Shown piece by piece: positions 25,979-35,101 of a stretch of 64,000 nt of DNA; the stretch's first letter is position 1, and every line of letters begins with the position of its first letter. Origin of the DNA: CAZCBX01 sp964497185 (GTDB lineage: Bacteria; Bdellovibrionota_G; JALEGL01; JAGRMV01). The stretch spans positions 124,001 through 188,000 of the forward strand of contig CAZCBX010000001.1 in NCBI GenBank assembly GCA_964497185.1. The letters run 5' to 3'. The notes beneath the pieces are model-generated. The model was not told the origin of the DNA. It worked only from the letters and a program-made list of their open reading frames with translations, and did no database searches. Both the position numbers and the translations under genes were made by a program.

Positions 25979-28900
25979 GCGAGGTGCTCTCCTTTAAATA
26001 TCATGTTGCGTCGAACCAAGTAATTGCTTACGCTTCGGTACCAAAATGCTTCCACGTGTAAAATGTGTGAATCTTTTTCACGGTAAAGCATCCCAAAGGA
26101 ATCCAAGCGTTCAATGAGTCGGTCCATCTCCCACAAAGGCACATCCAAAATTGTAACCAGCTCTCGCATGCCAATGCCGTTGTGTTCAATGATGCAGGCC
26201 AATACATTCAAACACGATATGGGAAGTGTGGGCAAAACTTCCGATTCAGGAATATCAAACAAAGATACACTGGTTTTGTTTTCGCTTACGCGGACCGATG
26301 TTCCCCAAAAATACATGGCTTCACGGGGATTGCCGCGGGTGTAATCCCACAAAATGCGGAAATACAATTCTTTTTCTTTTTCAAAACTTTGGTTTTGGGT
26401 GGCGGTTTTTCCAGTGGTGCTGGCCAGGGCTTGAAAGTTTAATTCTGAATCAAAACTTTCGTGCCGTTTTAAAATCATGGCTTGAATGTCTTTTTCTTCC
26501 ATGCCTTCCATGGCGATGTAGTGAGAAAAACAATTGACGCCCAACGAGCCGTGTTGAATAAAGCCCCATGTGTGAAGATTGATACTGCATACCCAAAAAT
26601 GATTTTTGGCACGCAACATTAAATGCAAAAGCAAGGCAAAACCATCCAAACCACCGACTTTGCGTAAAACCGTATTTTCCAAACGCTCCAATACAAATAC
26701 AGTCGGTGGCATTTGATTGAGGGCTTCGATGAGTTTTTTTTCATCCAAGATGGCCTTGCCCAAAAGGTTTTGACTAATGGTTTCGAGCAAATGTTGATGG
26801 TTATGGTCTTGGACAGTTAAGCGGATGGCTTGATGTGGATGGTCGATTTCATTAAGCCACTGTTGGATGAGCGCGGACTTTCCGATGCCCCGCTCGCCGT
26901 AAATTAAAATGGTTTTGCCATCGTTGCTGTGTTGCCAATTGTTAAAATATTCCTGCATTTTTTCTTGGTATTGGGGTTGAGGAATATGCCACTCTGGTTT
27001 CCAAATGCTGGCTTTGCCAAAAGCGTGAGCGTAGCCTTCGGGTAGATCCTCAAAGTTGATGCGTACAATTCGATCTTTTTTGGCCCGCTCGTACACAGCG
27101 CGACTGACCATGGCTTGAAAACTTCGCGTGACTCTGGCTTCAACAACCCTCAAGCCAATTCTTCGCCATGCAATAAGGTAAACGCCAGCCCCACCACCAA
27201 TGAGTAAGATCAGCGGTTCCCAAAATCGATCTTTGCTTTTTTCCAACACCTTTCGCCAGCGCGGGTGGTCTGAAACATACACACATGTCCTGCGCCATTG
27301 AGCACGGTTGCGGTACACACCGATGAGCAAAAGCGGTAAAAGGCCAAACCACCAAGCCGTTTTAAGCCATTGGCCCATTTCTGAAAACAAAAGGCTTTGT
27401 TCCAAAATCAATGTAACGGTTCGGCCCAGCGCCCAATAAGTAAGAATGTAAAAAGGCACCAGGCGAAAAGTGGATTCGATGGCCAGTACTTCACCTTTTT
27501 CTTTGCCATAGGTGCCGTGTTTGCGCTGACTGATCATGGGCACTAGCGCTTCCAGCAGGCCCTTGCCCAAAAAATAAATCATAAACAGTGAAATGTAAGG
27601 TGTGATCAAGGTTGCTTTGGTAAAGCCCGCTTTGGTCGCCAGTCGCACAAACCAATAGCCAATGATGCCCACCAACAAAAACAAATAAAAATCCTCTAAA
27701 AGCTCCAGTGCCCAGTAGAGTCTTTTTTTATTTTTTCTGGCCGTGGTCATGCGCGCTATGCTCGTGCGCATTTGTTCAAGCCACGGTTGTTTTTTCTGAA
27801 CCAACCACCAGCCCAATAGCACGATCAGTGCCACATAAATCCAACGAAAACTTATGGTGAGCATGCGCCATATTTTTTTTAAAACGGGCAATTCGGCGCT
27901 AGACGATTGAAACAAGGAAGAGTGTAAAGTCCACATTTGAAAAAGACCTTGGGCCAACAAACAACGGCTTTCAAAAGCGAGGGTTTCCAATGGGCTTCGT
28001 AAATTGTGCTGGGGTTGCCAGTGGTTGCGGTATTCGTAGCTTAAAATCGTGGACCGCGTTTCCATCAAGGTGTCGCGCAAATTTTTCTCGGCGGCGATCA
28101 TGTTTTGTCGATAAGCCGTAATTTGATCCTCTAGCAAAAGCCTTTCTGTTTTGTAGGCAGTTCTGCGCAGACGATAGGCTTGAAGGGTTTTTCGAAGTGG
28201 GTGATCCTCTTCCAACGTATCCGAATATGCTAGAAGCTCAGCGCTAAGCATGCTCTCATAAGGCGCTTGAATCGCGGGTACATACATTTCTTCAAACGCG
28301 GTTTTGTTCGCAATGCGCTTATTGGATTCACGCAGGGCTTCTTCGGTGTCTCTTAACGTATCCGTCCAGGCCTGGTGATTGCGACTTAAACCATTTTCAA
28401 TGTCTTCCAGTTTGGCTTGGATTGCGGTACCCATCGCGCGTTTTTTTTGGATGGTGTCCAACAGCGCATTTTTCTGATTGGCCAAGTATGAGATGGTTTG
28501 GGTTAACTGGGTAAATGCCACTTCAAGTGCTTTGGCTTGCATTAACAATTCTTTTTCAAAGTCGGATGTGGACTGTGACAATTCATACGTTAGTTGAGCT
28601 TGGACTTGTTGCTGCTGCTGCTGGGCAAGCGCAGCTTCTTGAGATAGTTTTTCTGCTTGTTCGCGGCTTATCATGAGCCGCATTTCTTGTTGCGCTCGGT
28701 CCAGCAATTGGTCACGTTTGGTTGGTGCAAGGTTGATGTATTCAAGTTGCAGCGAAAGCCACGAAATTTGAGACGGCTGATTTTCAGTGCGGGCGGTGGC
28801 AAGCTGTTGTTTTAAAAGTTCTTTTTCATCTTCTGCGGCAAACGAAGCATGAAGCCAGTCTTCGGGCAGAATTTCTTTGAGTTGACGGAAATCGGTGGGT

Positions 28901-29040
28901 TGCCCGTCCAAAAATTCTTGCAAGAAGGTGATTTTTTTTTCGGTGGGCCAAGCGTTCTGCGCCAGTGAAATGAGGGGCGTTTGGGTCAGCGCCAAAACCA
29001 AACCAATGCCACCAAGCGCTTTGACCAATCGAGCAAACAT
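25975..29040 (-). CDS. Large membrane protein: periplasmic coiled coil, six TM helices, cytosolic P-loop ATPase and winged helix
   Basis: A 1021-residue protein. Residues 1-28 are a signal peptide; 60-380 a periplasmic helical/coiled-coil region with a poly-Gln stretch (139-145); six hydrophobic helices lie about 397-414, 452-466, 479-500, 528-546, 563-576 and 607-625. A cytosolic ATPase follows: Walker A G715-E-R-G-I-G-K-S722, and a Walker-B-like VFVLERLEN (781-789) with Glu rather than Asp. The last 110 residues look like a winged helix (LACIIEHNGIGMRELVTILD). The N-terminal layout resembles the periplasmic part of MscK-type channels; the ATPase resembles AAA/STAND proteins of the AAA_16 kind. 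It is coupled by ATGA overlap to the MscS gene, so it may gate or regulate that channel. I know of no named family with this order. Confidence 0.75.
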   Translation of the reverse strand: MFARLVKALGGIGLVLALTQTPLISLAQNAWPTEKKITFLQEFLDGQPTDFRQLKEILPEDWLHASFAAEDEKELLKQQLATARTENQPSQISWLSLQLEYINLAPTKRDQLLDRAQQEMRLMISREQAEKLSQEAALAQQQQQQVQAQLTYELSQSTSDFEKELLMQAKALEVAFTQLTQTISYLANQKNALLDTIQKKRAMGTAIQAKLEDIENGLSRNHQAWTDTLRDTEEALRESNKRIANKTAFEEMYVPAIQAPYESMLSAELLAYSDTLEEDHPLRKTLQAYRLRRTAYKTERLLLEDQITAYRQNMIAAEKNLRDTLMETRSTILSYEYRNHWQPQHNLRSPLETLAFESRCLLAQGLFQMWTLHSSLFQSSSAELPVLKKIWRMLTISFRWIYVALIVLLGWWLVQKKQPWLEQMRTSIARMTTARKNKKRLYWALELLEDFYLFLLVGIIGYWFVRLATKAGFTKATLITPYISLFMIYFLGKGLLEALVPMISQRKHGTYGKEKGEVLAIESTFRLVPFYILTYWALGRTVTLILEQSLLFSEMGQWLKTAWWFGLLPLLLIGVYRNRAQWRRTCVYVSDHPRWRKVLEKSKDRFWEPLILLIGGGAGVYLIAWRRIGLRVVEARVTRSFQAMVSRAVYERAKKDRIVRINFEDLPEGYAHAFGKASIWKPEWHIPQPQYQEKMQEYFNNWQHSNDGKTILIYGERGIGKSALIQQWLNEIDHPHQAIRLTVQDHNHQHLLETISQNLLGKAILDEKKLIEALNQMPPTVFVLERLENTVLRKVGGLDGFALLLHLMLRAKNHFWVCSINLHTWGFIQHGSLGVNCFSHYIAMEGMEEKDIQAMILKRHESFDSELNFQALASTTGKTATQNQSFEKEKELYFRILWDYTRGNPREAMYFWGTSVRVSENKTSVSLFDIPESEVLPTLPISCLNVLACIIEHNGIGMRELVTILDVPLWEMDRLIERLDSFGMLYREKDSHILHVEAFWYRSVSNYLVRRNMIFKGEHLA

Positions 29041-29147
29041 GCGCGTATCGTGCTCGATTCACACCAGAATATCAAGTAATTCAGAGCATTCTTCAGGATA
29101 TTTTGCGGCTGGGCGCGTTTTTTTAAGACAAAAGCGGGCAACATCGC

Positions 29148-29175
29148 TTGCGTCCAGCGTTGGCCCACGTATAAT
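29148..29175 (+). promoter_or_regulatory. ftsK promoter with very short leader
   Basis: A -35 TTGCGT (29148-29153), a 16-bp spacer and a perfect -10 TATAAT (29170-29175). The GTG start of ftsK is 9 nt beyond the -10, leaving a leader of only 2-3 nt. Confidence 0.6.
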
Positions 29176-29184
29176 GGATCGGTT

Positions 29185-31566
29185 GTGGGGCAAAAAAAGA
29201 AAAACATAAAAAAGGTAGCTACGGAACCCAAAGACCACGCATACGCCGATGTGTTGGCCATTGTGTGCAGTTCTTTGGCGCTGTATGTGGGCATTTCTTT
29301 AATGAGTTATGTGCCGTCGGATCCATCCTTTCGCACCATGACCGTGGGACAGCATCCTTATATTCACAATTTGGGTGGCATGATTGGCAGCTATTTGGCC
29401 GATGCCTGCGTGTTTGTATGGGGATATGCATCGTATGGATTTGTGTTGGCATTGTTGTTTGTAGCGGGTTTTTTGGTATTTACGCCCCCCAAACAAAAAG
29501 CTTGGAAGCCTTGTATGGCATGGGCGCTGATGATTTGGGCCAGTTCGGTGATTCTACACATGGTGCAAACCCAGCCCGGTCTGCTCGAGTGGGGTGGGCG
29601 CGTCGGCCAAATGACTTACGCCAGCTTGCATCGATACACAGGCGCGTATGGGACGGGCTTGGTTTTGGTCATAACTTATTTTTTTGCCCTTCACTGGTTG
29701 GTGGACATGCGGCTGTTTCATATTTTTGATGGTTTGAGTGCACTGGGCCGACGCATCCGCGCCACATGGCACGCCTTTATTCATGCCGCTGGTGAAAAAT
29801 GGACCTTACAGCAAGAGCAGTGGCGTTCACGCCGAGCGCAGCGAAAAGCCGACCGCCTGCGCGCCAAAAAATTAAAACGCAACATGAAAGCCGCACAAGC
29901 GCCAGCACCCGAGCCATCGGTTGCCTCCGCGCCCAAACCCGACAATGTGGTTGAGTTGCAAAGCCGTCCCACGTCCAGCAGCAAGGCCGCACCCAATACT
30001 TCCGCGCAAGATGGTCCCCCCATCGTGATTCCGGAAGAGCCCAGCGAGAATCAAGCCGAAGACTTGCCCAATCGTGAAACGGTATTTGAGGAAAAGAAAA
30101 AACGCTCCCCTTTTACCATGCCGACCCCTGCGCTATTTGAAAAACGAGAAGTCAAACCCATGGACATTGATCAAGAAGCCCTGTTGGCCAATGCCAAACT
30201 GCTTGAACAAAAGCTGCAAGATTTTGGTGTAGAGGGCAAGGTGATGGAAGTCCAACCGGGACCTGTGGTCACCATGTATGAGTTTGAGCCGGCGCCCGGC
30301 GTAAAGGTGAACAAAATCACCAGCCTCAACGATGATTTAACACTGGCCCTGCGTGCGATGTCGGTTCGCATTGCGCTGATTCCAGGCAAGTCCGTCATCG
30401 GCATTGAAGTGGCCAATCCCAAACGAGAAGTGGTGTACATTCGGGACATCATTGCCCACAGCAAATTTGAACAAAACAAATCCAAACTCACCTTGGCTTT
30501 GGGCAAGGACATTTCGGGTCATCCTGTGGTGGGGGATTTGCGCAAGATGCCCCATTTATTGGTGGCTGGAGCAACTGGCTCCGGAAAATCAGTTTCGATC
30601 AACAGCATGTTGGTGTCGGTGTTGTACAAAGCCACCCCTGAAGACGTGCGCATGATTTTGGTGGATCCCAAAATGTTGGAGCTGTCCATGTACGATGGCA
30701 TTCCCCATTTGCTTCTGCCTGTGGTCACCGATGCCCGAAAAGCGGCCGCTGCGCTAAAATGGGCCGTGCGCGAAATGGAAAAACGTTACCGACTTATGGC
30801 AGACTTGGGCGTGCGCAACATCGAAGGTTACAATGCCAAAGTGGAAAGCCACATGCGCAAAAATCCACCGGCCTCCTACGAAGAAAACATGGACGTCCAA
30901 CCCGAAACCCACGAAGGCCGAATGCCATTTATCATGATTGTCATTGATGAGCTGGCGGATTTGATGATGGTGGCCAGCAAAGAAGTGGAAGATTCCATTA
31001 TTCGTTTGGCCCAAATGGCGCGTGCCTCCGGCATTCATTTGCTTTTGGCCACCCAACGGCCCTCGGTGGATGTTATCACCGGCGTTATTAAAGCCAACAT
31101 GCCATCGCGCATGTCGTTTCAAGTATCGAGTAAAACCGATTCGCGCACCATTTTAGACACCAACGGTGCCGAAGCGCTTTTGGGTGCGGGGGACATGCTC
31201 TTTATGCCACCAGGCACGTCTAAAATTCAACGTTTGCACGGCGGATTTTTATCCGATGAAGAAGTCGAACGCATCACCAACTTTTGGAAAGAACAAGCCC
31301 AGCCTGAGTATAATGAAGAAATTCTGGCCGCACCCGTGGGTCCAGATGGCATTGAATCCTCTGGGGATCCCGAAGAAGATGAAATGTATCGCCAGGCCAT
31401 CGACATTGTTAAAGAACGCAAAGTGGCGTCTATATCTTACATTCAGCGCCGGCTGCGCATTGGTTACAATCGTGCCGCCCGGCTGGTGGAGCGCATGGAT
31501 GATGACGGATTTTTGGCCCCGGGCGAATCCGGCAAACCACGTGAAATTGACAGCTCCATGCTTTAA
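29185..31566 (+). CDS. ftsK: DNA translocase FtsK
   Basis: A 793-residue translocase. About four N-terminal TM helices (residues 20-190), a charged Ala/Pro-rich linker (about 200-310), then alpha, beta and motor domains with Walker A VAGATGSGKSVSIN and MIVIDELADLMM as Walker B, and a C-terminal gamma winged helix (VASISYIQRRLRIGYNRAAR) that reads KOPS sites. It pumps chromosome ends at the division septum to XerCD. The GTG start at 29185 is the only in-frame candidate before the first TM. A promoter overlaps almost directly. Confidence 0.95.
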   Translation: MGQKKKNIKKVATEPKDHAYADVLAIVCSSLALYVGISLMSYVPSDPSFRTMTVGQHPYIHNLGGMIGSYLADACVFVWGYASYGFVLALLFVAGFLVFTPPKQKAWKPCMAWALMIWASSVILHMVQTQPGLLEWGGRVGQMTYASLHRYTGAYGTGLVLVITYFFALHWLVDMRLFHIFDGLSALGRRIRATWHAFIHAAGEKWTLQQEQWRSRRAQRKADRLRAKKLKRNMKAAQAPAPEPSVASAPKPDNVVELQSRPTSSSKAAPNTSAQDGPPIVIPEEPSENQAEDLPNRETVFEEKKKRSPFTMPTPALFEKREVKPMDIDQEALLANAKLLEQKLQDFGVEGKVMEVQPGPVVTMYEFEPAPGVKVNKITSLNDDLTLALRAMSVRIALIPGKSVIGIEVANPKREVVYIRDIIAHSKFEQNKSKLTLALGKDISGHPVVGDLRKMPHLLVAGATGSGKSVSINSMLVSVLYKATPEDVRMILVDPKMLELSMYDGIPHLLLPVVTDARKAAAALKWAVREMEKRYRLMADLGVRNIEGYNAKVESHMRKNPPASYEENMDVQPETHEGRMPFIMIVIDELADLMMVASKEVEDSIIRLAQMARASGIHLLLATQRPSVDVITGVIKANMPSRMSFQVSSKTDSRTILDTNGAEALLGAGDMLFMPPGTSKIQRLHGGFLSDEEVERITNFWKEQAQPEYNEEILAAPVGPDGIESSGDPEEDEMYRQAIDIVKERKVASISYIQRRLRIGYNRAARLVERMDDDGFLAPGESGKPREIDSSML

Positions 31567-31631
31567 CTTTGTGCAGCTTGGCCTCAAAGCCGCATGCCCA
31601 CATACCCCTGTAAAAACCGACAAAAACCATG

Positions 31632-31637
31632 TATAAC
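31632..31637 (+). promoter_or_regulatory. -10-like TATAAC, 6 nt before lolA
   Basis: TATAAC ends 6 nt before the lolA ATG at 31644, with TG directly before it and no SD. Transcription would begin on the start codon. Confidence 0.4.
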
Positions 31638-31643
31638 ACGGCC

Positions 31644-32279
31644 ATGAAGCTCAAAACGTTTTTTATGACCACACTGATCCTGCTTGGCAGCATTTCGAAT
31701 GCCCATGGACAAGAATCGGTTGCCAAACTACAAAGCGCACTCGATGACCTACAAACCATGAGCGCCCATTTTGATCAGGTGCTTTCCTCCACCAAGTTTG
31801 GAGAAGAAAAAGCCAGTGGTCACCTGCACGTCAAACGGCCCAATCAAATGCGCTGGCTGTATCAAAAGCCAGAGCCCAAACTTTTGTTGGCCGATGGAAA
31901 GTCTTTTCATACGTTTGATGCATCCGACCCAGAGCCGCGCTCGGTTTTGCAGCGCAATTTGATGGAGCAAGAAACCTCGTTTTTTTTCTTATGGAAAAAA
32001 GTCAATTTGTTGGATCATTTTTCGGTGCAAGCCGTACCAGTCTCTGATGCAAAACAAATGCAGTACAAATTGGTGCCCAAGAAAAAGCACGCGGATGTTC
32101 AGTACATTCAACTGAAAGTGAGTTTTTCTCCCTTTCAAATTCATCAAATTGAAACCCTTGACCCGTTGGGCCAAACCAATCAGCTCACCTTAAGTGATGT
32201 TCAGCTCAATGAAAAAATCAAAGAGGATGTGTTTGATTTTGAGCAAGCAAGAAAAAAAATAGAAAGAAAAAAATCATGA
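31644..32279 (+). CDS. lolA: Outer-membrane lipoprotein carrier LolA
   Basis: A 211-residue protein with a signal peptide (MKLKTFFMTTLILLGSISNA, cleavage near HG-QE), then LolA features: TMSAHFDQVLSSTKFGEEKA, GHLHVKRPNQMRWLYQKPEP and a C-terminal IETLDPLGQTNQLTLSDVQL. LolA carries lipoproteins from LolCDE to LolB across the periplasm. It overlaps rimO by 4 bp. The start at 31644 is chosen over 31629, where five residues precede the signal peptide. Confidence 0.93.
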   Translation: MKLKTFFMTTLILLGSISNAHGQESVAKLQSALDDLQTMSAHFDQVLSSTKFGEEKASGHLHVKRPNQMRWLYQKPEPKLLLADGKSFHTFDASDPEPRSVLQRNLMEQETSFFFLWKKVNLLDHFSVQAVPVSDAKQMQYKLVPKKKHADVQYIQLKVSFSPFQIHQIETLDPLGQTNQLTLSDVQLNEKIKEDVFDFEQARKKIERKKS

Positions 32280-33622
32280 GCAGCAAAAAGAAAATTGGCA
32301 TGGTGAGTTTGGGCTGTCCCAAAAACCTAGTGGATTCTGAGGTAATGTTGGGCATGGTGGCCCAGGACGCACAGTTGGAAATTACCAACAATGAGCAAGA
32401 GGCCGACATCATGATCGTCAATACGTGCGCTTTTATTGAAGACTCCAAAAAAGAATCGGTCGACACCATCTTGGAAATGGCCAGCCTGAAAGAAACCGGC
32501 AAACTCGATAAACTCATTGTTACGGGCTGCCTGGCGCAGCGCTACAAAGCCAAGCTTGAACGTGAGCTACCCGAGGTGGATCACTTTTTGGGCACGGGTG
32601 AGTTCCAGCACATTCGTGACTTTATTGGACCCAAAAGCAGCGCGCTGCCTACGGCGCGTTCCAAAGTGGCCAAGCCCGAATTTGTATACGACTACGCCAC
32701 GCCCCGCATTTCCACCTTGCCCCCACACACCGCATACGTAAAAATTGCCGAAGGATGTTCGCGCACGTGCAGCTTTTGCATCATCCCGCGTTTGCGCGGC
32801 GCAGGTCGAAGCCGCAGCGTGGATTCGGTGATGAAAGAAGTCAACATGCTGGTCGACAGCGGCGTCAAAGAAATAAATTTGATTGCGCAAGACCTAACCG
32901 CTTATGGTCTAGACCGCAATGATGACACCAGCTTGCTTGCGCTGCTGCGTGAAATGGTTCAGGTCAAAGACCTTGCTTGGATTCGCCTGATGTACAATTA
33001 CCCCATGTATTTTTCAGATGCGCTCATTGACTTGATTGCCAATGAAGAAAAAATTTGTTCTTATTTGGACATCCCACTTCAGCACATTGATGCCGAGTTA
33101 TTGGCCAGCATGGATCGAAAAGTCAATGAGGCTGAAACCTATGCGCTGCTTCAAAAGCTTCGCGCGCGCATTCCCAATTTAATTTTACGCACGGGCATGA
33201 TTGTGGGCTTTCCCGGTGAAACCCAGGCGCAATTTGACAAGCTTAAAACCTTTATTCAAGACATTGAGTTTGACCGACTGGGCGTGTTTACCTACTCGCA
33301 AGAAGAAGGCACCGTGGCTGCCACCATGGACAATCAGCTGGAAGAAAGCGTAAAGCACGCGCGCAAAGATGAGTTGATGCGCATTCAACAAGAAATATCC
33401 TACCGTCGCAATCAAGCATGGATCGGACAAACCATGGACATCCTGATCGACCATACCTTTGACCATGAAGGCCAACCCGTGTTTGTGGGCCGCTTTGAAG
33501 GCCAAGCGTTGGACATTGATGGGCATGTACAAATCATGGAAGACGATCTCACCGTGGGCGAATTTGTCAAAGTTCGCATCACCGATGCCACCGAATACGA
33601 TCTAATTGCAGAAACCATTTAA
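32276..33622 (+). CDS. rimO: Ribosomal protein S12 methylthiotransferase RimO
   Basis: A 448-residue radical SAM enzyme: an N-terminal UPF0004 domain (MVSLGCPKNLVDSEVMLG), the radical SAM cluster site C-S-R-T-C-S-F-C (EGCSRTCSFCIIPRLRG) and a C-terminal TRAM domain (about residues 375-447). It methylthiolates Asp88 of S12. The KNLVDSE motif distinguishes RimO from MiaB. Its ATG overlaps the lolA stop. Confidence 0.95.
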   Translation: MSSKKKIGMVSLGCPKNLVDSEVMLGMVAQDAQLEITNNEQEADIMIVNTCAFIEDSKKESVDTILEMASLKETGKLDKLIVTGCLAQRYKAKLERELPEVDHFLGTGEFQHIRDFIGPKSSALPTARSKVAKPEFVYDYATPRISTLPPHTAYVKIAEGCSRTCSFCIIPRLRGAGRSRSVDSVMKEVNMLVDSGVKEINLIAQDLTAYGLDRNDDTSLLALLREMVQVKDLAWIRLMYNYPMYFSDALIDLIANEEKICSYLDIPLQHIDAELLASMDRKVNEAETYALLQKLRARIPNLILRTGMIVGFPGETQAQFDKLKTFIQDIEFDRLGVFTYSQEEGTVAATMDNQLEESVKHARKDELMRIQQEISYRRNQAWIGQTMDILIDHTFDHEGQPVFVGRFEGQALDIDGHVQIMEDDLTVGEFVKVRITDATEYDLIAETI

Positions 33623-33626
33623 GTTT

Positions 33627-34610
33627 TTAACGCAGCTGATACTTCTGCACATTTTTTAAGTGCTCTGCATACGTTTTGGCAAACACATGCTCACGCGCTT
33701 TGTTGGCCACAAAAAACAAATAGTCGGTGTCTGCTGGGGCAAGCGCCCCTTGCAAAGCCCCATAGCCTGGACTGGCGATGGGTCCGGGCGGCAGCCCTTC
33801 AATGACATACGTATTGTACGGGTGTGGGGCACGAATGTCTTTGCGGCGAATGTTGCCATCATAATCTTGCAAACCATAAATAATGGTGGGGTCGCTTTCC
33901 AGCCGCATGCCTTTGCGCAGTCGGTTGTGAAACACCGAAGAGATCCTGGCGTATTCGGTTGGGTTGGCGGCTTCTTTTTCAATGATGGATGCCAAGGTCA
34001 CCCACTCATGACGTGTCAGACCCAACTGCTTTGCTTTATCAATGTCTTGCGCCGTAACGTGGAGCAAAAACTCTTCAATCATGGCGCTCAGCACTTGCTT
34101 GGCGGGCACGCCATGGGCAAACTGATATGTGTTGGGAAACAAATACCCTTCCACGCTGGGTCCTTGAATTTGATACTGCGCCAAAAGTGCAGGGTTGTAG
34201 GCCATATTTTCAATGGACTTGGCAGACACCACGCCCGCCTGCTCCAACGCGCGCGCAATGTCTTGGAGCGCGAAACCTTCGGGGATGGTCACCGACACCA
34301 TGGCCAGCTTGCCCTCTTGCAAGGTATGCATAATTTCAGCAATCGAGGAGGGTTGTTTCATGGCGTAGATGCCTGCACGGTAGTGCTTGGCTGCGCCGGT
34401 TAACTTGGTAAACGCGCGAAACCAAAAAGTAGACCGGGTCAACACCCCCTGATTTTGCAGACGCACGGCAATTTGCGAGGCAGTGCTTCCTTTTTCAATG
34501 GTGACTTGCGTGGTGGTTCGGTTGGGACCGCCTGCGTGGCCCAAATACAACCAGCCAAGTCCGGCAAGCGCCGCCATCAATAAAAATAGCAAGCCAATCC
34601 AACGGTTCAT
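33627..34610 (-). CDS. mltG: Endolytic transglycosylase MltG
   Basis: A 327-residue protein with one N-terminal TM helix (RWIGLLFLLMAALAGLGWLY), a LysM-like segment and the YceG domain containing ASIIEKEAANPTEYARISSV and RKGMRLESDPTIIYGL, which holds the catalytic Glu. MltG cleaves nascent glycan strands and sets their length. It overlaps ruvX by 4 bp, as in many bacteria. Confidence 0.95.
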   Translation of the reverse strand: MNRWIGLLFLLMAALAGLGWLYLGHAGGPNRTTTQVTIEKGSTASQIAVRLQNQGVLTRSTFWFRAFTKLTGAAKHYRAGIYAMKQPSSIAEIMHTLQEGKLAMVSVTIPEGFALQDIARALEQAGVVSAKSIENMAYNPALLAQYQIQGPSVEGYLFPNTYQFAHGVPAKQVLSAMIEEFLLHVTAQDIDKAKQLGLTRHEWVTLASIIEKEAANPTEYARISSVFHNRLRKGMRLESDPTIIYGLQDYDGNIRRKDIRAPHPYNTYVIEGLPPGPIASPGYGALQGALAPADTDYLFFVANKAREHVFAKTYAEHLKNVQKYQLR

Positions 34611-35023
34611 AAGGCGCCCATTTCTTGTTCTCGCATGTACGCTTCCAACAGCAAGGTGGCGGCCAGCGAGTCCACCAGGGTTTTTCTTTTTTCGCGCGAA
34701 ACATTGTCTTGAATCAACATGGCCTCGGCTTGACTGGAGGTTAAGCGTTCGTCGTACAATTCAATGCGCACATCGGTTCGGGCCGACAGCGCTTGGGCAA
34801 AACCGCGTGCCTCCATCGTCATGGCGGAATCGGTGCCCTTCATGGTCAGCGGCAAACCCACAATCAGCAAGCTCACCGTTTGTTGTTGAATCAAGGCTAC
34901 AATTTGATCAAGGGCCTCAGGGGTGTTGGCAATAAACGGTTGAGGATGAGCAGCCATGCGCAGTGGATCGGTCCACGACACCCCAATTCGCTTTTGTCCA
35001 TAATCCAGAGCCATCCAACGCAT
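34607..35023 (-). CDS. ruvX: RuvX/YqgF-family putative Holliday junction resolvase
   Basis: A 138-residue RNase H-fold protein starting MRWMALDYGQKRIGVSWTDP, with LLIVGLPLTMKGTDS and LYDERLTSSQAEAML carrying the acidic residues of the family. YqgF proteins process 16S pre-rRNA or Holliday junctions. It lies upstream of mltG with a 4-bp overlap. Confidence 0.94.
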   Translation of the reverse strand: MRWMALDYGQKRIGVSWTDPLRMAAHPQPFIANTPEALDQIVALIQQQTVSLLIVGLPLTMKGTDSAMTMEARGFAQALSARTDVRIELYDERLTSSQAEAMLIQDNVSREKRKTLVDSLAATLLLEAYMREQEMGAL

Positions 35024-35101
35024 AGAAAAGCACTATAGCCTAGAGGCGCCACAATCGACAATCAATTTTCGGCGTGAGCAACTTCGTTGGGTAGCTGGGG
35101 T

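Noticed and set aside
28609..28623. Trinucleotide run (ctg repeats) in the large ATPase gene
   Set aside because: It encodes a short poly-Gln in a coiled-coil; copy number is small, and it stays in frame, so it is not a clear phase-variable tract.
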